From Bacteroidia bacterium (GTDB taxonomy: Bacteria > Bacteroidota > Bacteroidia > Flavobacteriales > Flavobacteriaceae), in contig JAHHLF010000040.1 of the NCBI GenBank assembly GCA_018679315.1, positions 1 through 8,437 on the forward strand: a stretch of DNA of 8,437 bases. The letters are read 5' to 3'. The first letter of the stretch is position 1. Each line of letters begins with the position of its first letter. The notes under the pieces were generated by a model that saw only the letters and a list, made by a program, of their open reading frames with translations, was not told the DNA's origin and did not search any database. Shown piece by piece: positions 1 through 6,086 of this stretch. The translations under genes were made by a program, and so were the position numbers.

Positions 1-2
1 AT

Positions 3-116
3 GGTGAGATCACCGAAGAACAGGCTGTCTATGCACACAAGAAACAGAAGGCTGAAGAGATCCTGCGCATTCAGGCAGATCGATTTCACGAGATTCAGGT
101 AAAAAGCCTTTCATAA
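3..116 (+). CDS. C-terminal fragment of an unidentified protein (5' end outside window)
   Basis: An open frame enters from the left edge and stops with TAA at 114-116, giving 37 visible residues. They are hydrophilic and look helical, rich in Glu, Lys, Gln and Ala (start GEITEEQAVYAHKK, end FHEIQVKSLS), as expected for the amphipathic C-terminal helix of a soluble cytoplasmic protein. The frame beginning with the ATG at position 1 gives an Arg/Ser-rich peptide ending at 102 and is less protein-like. The stop codon runs directly into the A-tract and stem of the terminator at 115-146, which is typical of a real gene end. I do not recognise the family. Its function, and whether it belongs to the glycan locus to the right, cannot be told from this fragment. 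Confidence 0.6.
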   Translation, partial: GEITEEQAVYAHKKQKAEEILRIQADRFHEIQVKSLS

Positions 117-146
117 AAAAAGCCGATCTATTACAGATCGGCTTTT
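115..146. terminator. Bidirectional intrinsic terminator
   Basis: A perfect 9-bp stem (AGCCGATCT at 121-129, AGATCGGCT at 135-143) encloses a 5-nt loop. Three flanking A:T pairs (118-120 with 144-146) extend it. Read on the minus strand, the hairpin is followed by a run of about seven T residues; read on the plus strand, by about four. It therefore ends the plus-strand gene stopping at 116 and should end the minus-strand transcript arriving from 1575-171. The T-tract is stronger for the minus-strand direction. Confidence 0.85.
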
Positions 147-170
147 CACCTTGGTGTTGCATGAGTAAGA

Positions 171-311
171 TCAAGCAAAGCAGGTTAACTCAGTAGCTAG
201 AATTTTAAGTACGATCTCCTTTTTGTTGACATCTATATCCCATATTTGATACACCTCAGAGGATTGATCACACTCGATAAATCCTTTTAATTTGTTGCTA
301 TTACTATTCAT
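171..311 (-). CDS. Possible small hypothetical protein (46 aa)
   Basis: The minus strand has an ATG at 311 and a TGA at 171-173, encoding 46 residues that begin MNSNSNKLKGFIE and end ATELTCFA. Composition is protein-like, with an alternating hydrophobic/charged stretch around residues 20-40 (EVYQIWDIDVNKKEIVLKIL) that could form two beta strands or a strand and a helix. There is no signal peptide or membrane segment. It lies 115 bp downstream of the receiver-glycosyltransferase gene on the same strand and 25 bp before the strong minus-strand terminator, so it would be the last gene of that transcript. The leader is A/T-rich with no clear Shine-Dalgarno, as is usual in Bacteroidota. I recognise no family. 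The main alternative is a chance ORF in a 3' untranslated region. Confidence 0.4.
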   Translation of the reverse strand: MNSNSNKLKGFIECDQSSEVYQIWDIDVNKKEIVLKILATELTCFA

Positions 312-426
312 AATTATTTCGATTTAATTGTTTGTTAATAATTCTTTTTTGATGTGCCCGACTCCTTAGATGCCTAAGAAATTTGTTCGATGGGATAATC
401 AGAAATATCTCATGGTCAAACTCAAA
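312..426. other. Intergenic spacer between the receiver-GT2 gene and the small ORF
   Basis: This 115-bp stretch is strongly A/T-rich in its left half. It holds a weak 5-bp hairpin (365-369 with 374-378) and no recognisable terminator or Bacteroidota promoter for the minus strand. If the 46-residue ORF is expressed, it would most simply be co-transcribed with the receiver-GT2 gene through this spacer. Confidence 0.4.
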
Positions 427-1575
427 CTACGATGCTATGCGATAATGCCATGCAATTCGCGTCAATTGACCCAATATAGTTACAGAATCACGCATGCTCA
501 GCTTAGACCCGTCGGCGTGGATCCATCTTTTCAAGGGTTGTTCGCATATTAGCGACTTTGCTCTTTCCTTGCCATAGATCTTTCGCATGCGCACAAAGAT
601 CTCCACGTCAAATAACCACTTTGTAATGAAGCTATTCGTCAATACAACAGCTGCCAGGTTACGATCCATTACTTTTGCTCCGCATTGGGTGTCCTTGAAA
701 CCCATTCCTAACAAGCCCTGAATAATCAGATTGATCGTTTTGCTAATAATTTTGCGGGCCGATTGTTTTGTGATAGTGGCTCCCATCCTGTGAATTCTGG
801 AGCCGCTTACGATTTGGTAGTCAGAACTTTCCAGTGTGTTAACCAATTCATTAAAATCACTGAGATCCGTTGATAAATCTGCATCGAGATAGCCGATATA
901 ATCCAGCTGCCGGTCTTGAAGCAAATGCAGTGTTCCCTGACGGACAGCCTCGGCTTTACCTCCATTTTTTACACAATTCACGATGCTAATGGAATCTTCG
1001 TAGCCAGTTCTCAATTGCTCCAGAACTGCCAGTGTATTATCCGTACTGCCATCATTGACAAAACAAAAATGGTACCCGCGATTTTGTTGGAGGAATTCTC
1101 TAAAAACTTTTCCTGATATTCTGTTTTCTTCGTTATAACAGGGAATCACTACACCCACACAATATTTGTGAAGATATTGGTTCTGATGCACCTCCATAAA
1201 TGAAGCCTGTAATGGGTTTATACCGAGCAGGCTCTGAATTCGCATAAGTACTTCGTTAAGACTGATAGGTTTTTTCATAAAATCGTTAATCCCTAACTCG
1301 TAGGCTTGTTTTATGGTTTCCTCTCCGGTCTTTCCCGACATGATTAAAACAGGTGTTTGCGATTTTCTTTTCTGACGGATGTATTTGACAACTTCAAGAC
1401 CGCTTATATACGGCATATTGATATCAAGGATCACAAGGTCGGGCTGATAGGAATCGTAAAGCTTCATACCCTGTTCGGCCGTGGAGGCAGTTTTAACTTC
1501 CAAACCAGCGTCTTCCAGTCGTTTTACCAGAGACATCAAGATGAGTTGTTGATCGTCTATTGCAAGAATTTTCAT
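427..1575 (-). CDS. Response-regulator receiver domain fused to ALG5-like family 2 glycosyltransferase
   Basis: This 382-residue soluble protein joins two domains. Residues 1-118 are a CheY-like receiver with the acidic pair D7/D8, phospho-acceptor D51 (LVILDINMP), the switch Ser at 80 (IMSG) and K102-P103, so all phosphotransfer residues are intact. After a linker of about 20 residues, residues 138-382 form a GT2 domain of the dolichyl-phosphate glucose/mannose synthase type. Motifs are VVIPCYNEE (142-150), VNDGSTDNT (173-181), GGKAEAVRQG (205-214), metal-binding DAD (231-233), GSR (258-260), DTQCGAKV (295-302) and WLFDVEI (320-326). The last two are hallmarks of the ALG5-like branch, which moves a sugar from a nucleotide donor to polyprenyl phosphate on the cytoplasmic face. 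No membrane helix is visible, so it would associate with the membrane peripherally. It is divergent from the GT-C operon. Phosphorylation gating synthase activity is inference, and no histidine kinase lies in the window. The family calls are strong; the sugar specificity is unknown. Confidence 0.92.
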   Translation of the reverse strand: MKILAIDDQQLILMSLVKRLEDAGLEVKTASTAEQGMKLYDSYQPDLVILDINMPYISGLEVVKYIRQKRKSQTPVLIMSGKTGEETIKQAYELGINDFMKKPISLNEVLMRIQSLLGINPLQASFMEVHQNQYLHKYCVGVVIPCYNEENRISGKVFREFLQQNRGYHFCFVNDGSTDNTLAVLEQLRTGYEDSISIVNCVKNGGKAEAVRQGTLHLLQDRQLDYIGYLDADLSTDLSDFNELVNTLESSDYQIVSGSRIHRMGATITKQSARKIISKTINLIIQGLLGMGFKDTQCGAKVMDRNLAAVVLTNSFITKWLFDVEIFVRMRKIYGKERAKSLICEQPLKRWIHADGSKLSMRDSVTILGQLTRIAWHYRIAS

Positions 1576-1636
1576 GGGTCAAGTATTTAATATTATTTTC
1601 AGTAAGATTCGTTCACGTTTTTTATTAACGTTGCCG

Positions 1637-1644
1637 CAAATCTA
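1637..1644 (-). promoter_or_regulatory. Candidate -7 element for the receiver-GT2 gene
   Basis: On the minus strand this reads TAGATTTG, an exact match to the Bacteroidota sigma-ABfr -7 consensus TAnnTTTG, about 61 bp upstream of the ATG at 1575. A TTTG lies further upstream at 1673-1676, but the 28-bp spacing exceeds the usual 19-21 or so, so the -33 half is not supported. Confidence 0.35.
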
Positions 1645-1752
1645 TAACAGAATGAATGCCTGAATAGATGGACAAAGTCCAATAGCAATTATCTGTAGAC
1701 GAATGGCAAGACTTGAAAGATGGGCGATAATGGTAAAAGACCAGATTATATC

Positions 1753-1760
1753 TAACTTTG
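1753..1760 (+). promoter_or_regulatory. Candidate -7 element for the GT-C operon
   Basis: TAACTTTG matches the Bacteroidota -7 consensus TAnnTTTG and ends 29 bp before the ATG at 1790, giving a short leader of about 20 nt. At the expected -33 distance only a weak ATGG (1730-1733) is seen, so the call rests on the -7 box and its position. Confidence 0.4.
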
Positions 1761-1789
1761 ACCTGATATATTTTCTTACAACCTAATTA

Positions 1790-4700
1790 ATGCAAAGGAC
1801 CCATATTCTCCTGATCCTGGCACTTGTCTTCGGCCTTGCACTGCACGGATCTGCAATTTTCTTTACCCTGGAAGAAACGTATGATGCCTATGTTCATCTT
1901 TTTTTTGCCGAGCATTATGCGTCTAACTGGTTCGAACATTGGAATTATAAATGGTATACAGGGTTTACCGTCCACGGTTATCCGCCCCTGGTCCACCAGC
2001 TCCTGGCACTAATTTCCCTTGTGGGCGGGCTAAAATTTGCCCTGTACACCATCGCTTTTTTGAGCATTATTCTTTTTATCACCGGCGTCTACAGATATAG
2101 CCTGATGTTAAGCGGAAAGGAGATCATAGCTGGTTGTACAGCCCTCCTCGCCGTTTTATCCACCTCATTTATTGAAACCCTTCATCTCTTTGGGCAGTTA
2201 CCCAGCATTGTAGGGTTGGGGCTTTTACTCCATGCCTTACCCGAAATATACCTGTGGATCCGCAAAGGCTTCAAAATGCAGCTGATCACTGCATTATGCC
2301 TGCTAGCCATTATGGTCTGTTCGCATCATGTAACTCCTATTTTCGGGATGGTATTTTTTGTTTTTCCGGTGATCGGACTGGCGATCATGGATAATGCGAA
2401 AGATCAAACGGGGGATTGGAAAAAAGTTAAATTCCGCATTTTTTTTAATGAATTCCGCAAAGTCTTTTGGAGAATTCTCGGCTTCGGGACAACGTCCCTG
2501 GCCTTGATCATCATCTGTATCCTTCCCTATTGGATCAATTCAAGGGTAAATCCGATTACGCAGGTTCCCATACCGCACGGTTCGAGAGATAACTTCCTAG
2601 AAATGGCTTCGTCCGGCCTGGTTTTTTTCCTGATCCCATGGGGGGTGCTTTTATTTATTATGCCCTTCCTGTTTTACCGATTCTTTAATAAGCGATACAT
2701 CTTTTTCGGTTTGTCGCTTGCCTTGTTGACCATTCTGGGAACAGGTGGTACGACACCGATTCCCAAGATCATCCTGGGCGAAAATGCCTTTAACATACTA
2801 ACACTTGACCGCTTTACCCTCTGGGCTACAATACTTGTACTCCCGTTATTTGGGGAGTTCGCATATCGATTTCTAAAAGGCGATATAAAAGAACGTATAC
2901 TTCAGAGCAGCGGATCGATGGTGCTGCGCATCCAGGGATTTCTTCTTGCGGGCGTCTTTTTATTTATGATCGTATTGACCATGAGCCTGGGATATTTCCG
3001 TCCCGCCCAACCGGAAAAAATAAACATGTTGCCGATCGTAAACTTTCTGAACCAGGACCAGCACGACCGGTGGCGATATCTAACCCTGGGGTTTGGCGAT
3101 CAGATGGCGTGGCTTTCGGCACAGACGGAAGCCAAAACCGTGGATGGAAATTACCACTCCGCCCGAAGGTTACCGGAACTGACGAGCAGGGCGATCGAGC
3201 GATTGGAAAATTCAAAATATAAAGGAATTGAGGGTATTGGATCCCTGCAGCAATTTTTGACTACACCAGAGAAATATCATTTAAAATATATTTTCTCTAA
3301 CGATAAATTCTATGACCCGATTCTCTTCTATTGTGGTTGGCAACGGTTGAACCAATTGGAAAACGGCGTCGCCGTTTGGGAACGCTTGAACGTATCACCG
3401 CTACCCACCCTTTTACCCCGGGAGGAAGTACCTGGTATACTCAGGAGGATGTGGGGTATCATACCTGTAACGACCGTATTGGTGGCCTTAATTCTCATCG
3501 GCTATCGAATAATGAAGAGAAGTCGTAAGGAAACCAAATCCTTTCTTGCTGTTTACGAGCAGGCCGCATCTGCGTATAAGATGTCCAGTAAAATGCTCTT
3601 ATACCTGCAAATTTGGATCCTTTTGATCTTCGTACTTGCACTTTACGGAATTTACAGTTTCTATGTGGAAAATGCCGACCAGTATTCGCCCGAAAATGTA
3701 GTACAAGCCTATTATGACGCCATCGACTTTAAAGAATTCGAGCAGGCACATTCCTACATGGACCCCGATGCGAACGTATCCTTAGACCGGTTCATGCTAC
3801 AGATATCGACAACCGACGGCTTATTGAACTCCTACGCCAAATTGGATCGCATAGGGGTCAAAATTCTCAATCAAATCGACAATAAAGCCGTAGCTCAGGT
3901 CTATACCAAGTGGGTCACGCCCCTGGAATCCATTGAGAAGGAATACGACCATCTTCTGGTCAGAAAGAAAGGAGACTGGTTCATCGTTCCGGATGCCGTA
4001 GATACGGATATTCCTCCGGATCAGTTATTTACGGAAAATCAAGTTGCCTATTTCAATCAGGGGCGACGCCAGATCTCTTCACAACAAACCCATTACGATG
4101 ATATCTTGGAACAGCCTTTGCTTCGGGTGATATCGTCCAAACTGGTTCGCTTGGGCGGGCAATACAGTATTATTGGGGAGATCCAGAATATAGATAATGT
4201 GCCTGCAGATGTCATGATCCGGGCTACCTTGTATGATGAGTCTGGGGCAGAATTGGCCGAATATGATGCCAGATACCTGCTTAAACACAAACTGATGCCT
4301 CGGGAAACGACAGTATTTCGGGTGGATTTCGAAGATGTCGCCTGGCAAGATGCCTCTGAGGCAATTCCAAGTTCATACGAGCCGGAACAGTTTACACCAG
4401 CTAAATTAGAGGCTGCACCCAGGTATTTCAATTTGCAATGCGCCGGTAATATCACTAACAAGGACCTCTTTAAGAAAGTAGCCCTTCAACAGCTTAAGAT
4501 CGATGGAAAACGGATGCAAGGGACTTTGTTTAATTCGGGAATTCAAGAAATAACGGTACCCCAATTGCTGGTATCCTATTATGGCAAAGACCAGGAATTG
4601 CTCTGGGTTGATCATCAGTTCCTTCAGGAAGGAATACGGGTCCAGAGAAAAAAGAAATTCCAGTACCCTTTGCTGGAACTCTCGGATTTGGAAGTGCTCA

Positions 4701-4870
4701 ACGAGGACATGTCACTCAACTTTGTTAATGGTCTGCCCAATCCGGTTGGTAATTCGAATGAACAAGCTAACTATAAAGAACATATGAATCGATTGCTGCA
4801 ACCCTGTCAAAACGATGGTTATGACTTTGTGAAAATCGATCTAAACGCCTATGTGGGAAATCCAAAATAG
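1790..4870 (+). CDS. GT-C/PTPS-related polytopic membrane glycosyltransferase-like protein with extracytoplasmic NTF2-like and FxLYD-like domains
   Basis: This is a 1026-residue protein. An in-frame TAA two codons upstream fixes ATG 1790 as the most upstream start. Residues 1-400 carry about eleven hydrophobic segments. The first outer loop has a D32-x3-H36 pattern followed by WYTGFTVHGYPPLVH (55-69), resembling the membrane PTPS-related family (PF10131) and GT-C enzymes, which take sugars from lipid-phosphate donors on the non-cytoplasmic side. A soluble loop (about 402-550, with TVDGNYH near 450) fits that family. Two more membrane helices follow (about 553-574 and 604-624). The remaining 400 residues should be extracytoplasmic: an NTF2-like domain (about 632-740, YYDAIDFKEFEQAHSYMDPD), an FxLYD-like beta-sandwich (about 778-850, ATLYDESGAEL) and a second, divergent copy (about 893-965). 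It is first in a three-gene operon and its end overlaps the next gene by 20 nt. The GT-C assignment is by fold and loop pattern; catalysis and substrate are not proven. Confidence 0.8.
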   Translation: MQRTHILLILALVFGLALHGSAIFFTLEETYDAYVHLFFAEHYASNWFEHWNYKWYTGFTVHGYPPLVHQLLALISLVGGLKFALYTIAFLSIILFITGVYRYSLMLSGKEIIAGCTALLAVLSTSFIETLHLFGQLPSIVGLGLLLHALPEIYLWIRKGFKMQLITALCLLAIMVCSHHVTPIFGMVFFVFPVIGLAIMDNAKDQTGDWKKVKFRIFFNEFRKVFWRILGFGTTSLALIIICILPYWINSRVNPITQVPIPHGSRDNFLEMASSGLVFFLIPWGVLLFIMPFLFYRFFNKRYIFFGLSLALLTILGTGGTTPIPKIILGENAFNILTLDRFTLWATILVLPLFGEFAYRFLKGDIKERILQSSGSMVLRIQGFLLAGVFLFMIVLTMSLGYFRPAQPEKINMLPIVNFLNQDQHDRWRYLTLGFGDQMAWLSAQTEAKTVDGNYHSARRLPELTSRAIERLENSKYKGIEGIGSLQQFLTTPEKYHLKYIFSNDKFYDPILFYCGWQRLNQLENGVAVWERLNVSPLPTLLPREEVPGILRRMWGIIPVTTVLVALILIGYRIMKRSRKETKSFLAVYEQAASAYKMSSKMLLYLQIWILLIFVLALYGIYSFYVENADQYSPENVVQAYYDAIDFKEFEQAHSYMDPDANVSLDRFMLQISTTDGLLNSYAKLDRIGVKILNQIDNKAVAQVYTKWVTPLESIEKEYDHLLVRKKGDWFIVPDAVDTDIPPDQLFTENQVAYFNQGRRQISSQQTHYDDILEQPLLRVISSKLVRLGGQYSIIGEIQNIDNVPADVMIRATLYDESGAELAEYDARYLLKHKLMPRETTVFRVDFEDVAWQDASEAIPSSYEPEQFTPAKLEAAPRYFNLQCAGNITNKDLFKKVALQQLKIDGKRMQGTLFNSGIQEITVPQLLVSYYGKDQELLWVDHQFLQEGIRVQRKKKFQYPLLELSDLEVLNEDMSLNFVNGLPNPVGNSNEQANYKEHMNRLLQPCQNDGYDFVKIDLNAYVGNPK

Positions 4871-6083
4871 TAGTCTTATAGCCGTATTGGCAGTTGCCTT
4901 TAGCGTGCTGTTGACCAGCTGCAATTCAGATGGCCAATCGCTCGCTGCAGAAGTCCCTGTATTTCAACGCTTGGATACCGTAGACGTTATGATCGCGGGA
5001 GATCCGGGCCGATTGGCATTTTTGGGTCCCGATGGTATCGATGCCTATCTGCAGCTGGACAATAGTTATGGCAGCGTCGTGTTATCCCCGAATAGTAAGG
5101 AGCGAGGATTGGTGTTTTTTCTACCCGATCCGATCACTCAGGTGGCCGGACTATGTACCTGGAAACTTATCCATAAAAACCAGGTCGTATTCAATGGCGA
5201 CCTTTCGATTCTTCCACATACAGAGTCCGGGATCAGAATGGAATCTTACCTGGGTCCGAAGGATATTATAGCCGGGGATTCAGGCAAGGCTATGGTAGTT
5301 TCGATCCCCACCGATCCTTTTGATAATCCCCTCCCCGACGGTACTCCTGTAAGGATTGAAGAACGATTCAAAGGGGCAACTGAATCTATTATTGACTCCC
5401 TTCATCATCTGATCAGTTGGCGGCGAATAAAGCCTGAAACAAGATCAGGCCGGATTTTTGTAAAAACGATAGCAGGAAGTAGCCCATCCATTGAAATGTA
5501 TACTGATGTCAGTTCCGGTGCAGGAACCGACTTTGAGATCAGCTATGAACGAAATCATGATTTCGCAGATGGTAACCAGGTCATCCGATTAAAGACTTCT
5601 GTGATCAAAGATCGCTTTGAAAATACAGTGACTGACGGCACCCTGGTGACCTTTCATATCGAAAGCGGCGAAGGAGCCTCCCTCTATACCAATGCTACGA
5701 CCGTAAACGGCATCGCTGTTGCCAAAATAGTGCATCCTGAAGTTGCAAGCCAGTGGAAGCTCACGGCAATTATTGCCGGAGTAGCAAGCAGTAACACCCT
5801 GGAATTGAATTTCAATAGTGCGGTTGAGGAATTTGAAGCAGCCTTTTCAGCTGAGAACCAAATCCTCTCAATAGGTCCGATTAATGGTTTTATGGGTCAG
5901 CTTGTTCCCGATTTTACCCCGGCTGTGATCACCGTGAGCTATGGGGATGGCCGTAATGAAAGGATGACGGTGTACACCCGAGACGGATATGCCAAACTCG
6001 ATGTGACAAGCCTTATATCCGAAAGCCCCCCGATACAATTTGAAATCCGCATTCTGGGCCGGACTAAAACCACTAAGCTTTAA
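4851..6083 (+). CDS. Lipoprotein with tandem invasin/Big_1-like Ig domains
   Basis: This 410-residue protein begins inside the last 20 nt of the preceding gene, which suggests translational coupling. A hydrophobic stretch at residues 8-21 leads to lipobox LTSC with Cys24 as the lipidation site. The n-region has no positive charge, which is atypical. The mature part is beta-rich. An N-terminal domain (about 40-122) is unrecognised. Two consecutive Ig-like units share the same core: DPFDNPLPDGTPV (155-167) and DRFENTVTDGTLVTF (254-268), the latter followed by TTVNGIAVAKI (283-293). This is the usual Big_1/invasin pattern of D-x-x-N-x-x-x-x-D-G-T-x-V, then T-x-x-G-x-A. A fourth beta domain (about 328-405) ends the protein. 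No catalytic motif is visible, so a structural, glycan-binding or scaffolding role at the membrane fits. Whether it sits in the inner or outer membrane cannot be read from the sequence; the residues after Cys24 (NSDG) are not a clean surface-export signal. It ends 3 nt before the hydrolase gene. Confidence 0.8.
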   Translation: MWEIQNSSLIAVLAVAFSVLLTSCNSDGQSLAAEVPVFQRLDTVDVMIAGDPGRLAFLGPDGIDAYLQLDNSYGSVVLSPNSKERGLVFFLPDPITQVAGLCTWKLIHKNQVVFNGDLSILPHTESGIRMESYLGPKDIIAGDSGKAMVVSIPTDPFDNPLPDGTPVRIEERFKGATESIIDSLHHLISWRRIKPETRSGRIFVKTIAGSSPSIEMYTDVSSGAGTDFEISYERNHDFADGNQVIRLKTSVIKDRFENTVTDGTLVTFHIESGEGASLYTNATTVNGIAVAKIVHPEVASQWKLTAIIAGVASSNTLELNFNSAVEEFEAAFSAENQILSIGPINGFMGQLVPDFTPAVITVSYGDGRNERMTVYTRDGYAKLDVTSLISESPPIQFEIRILGRTKTTKL

Positions 6084-6086
6084 CAT

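Larger units (their letters stand above)
1576..1789. promoter_or_regulatory. Divergent intergenic promoter region
   Basis: This 214-bp A/T-rich gap separates the minus-strand receiver-GT2 gene from the plus-strand GT-C operon. Both transcription units must start in or near it unless they are read from further away. One Bacteroidota-type -7 match is present for each direction (listed separately). I see no strong inverted repeat that would mark an operator, and no small ORF worth reporting. The shared space makes co-regulation of the two units plausible. Confidence 0.6.

Noticed and set aside
1..102. ORF starting at the ATG in position 1
   Set aside because: The peptide is Arg/Ser-rich and stops at 102 without relation to the terminator. 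The frame entering at position 3 is more protein-like and ends at the terminator.
365..378. Hairpin CTTAG-ATGC-CTAAG as a terminator for the receiver-GT2 gene
   Set aside because: The stem is only 5 bp, is not G/C-rich and is not followed by a T-run on either strand.
370..552. Plus-strand 60-residue ORF
   Set aside because: Most of it is antisense to the C-terminal coding region of the receiver-GT2 gene, whose GT2 motifs are unambiguous. The peptide has no recognisable feature.
4079..4615. Several minus-strand ORFs inside the GT-C gene (also 2964-3215)
   Set aside because: They are antisense to a continuous 1026-codon frame with clear domain structure, and the peptides lack protein-like patterning.
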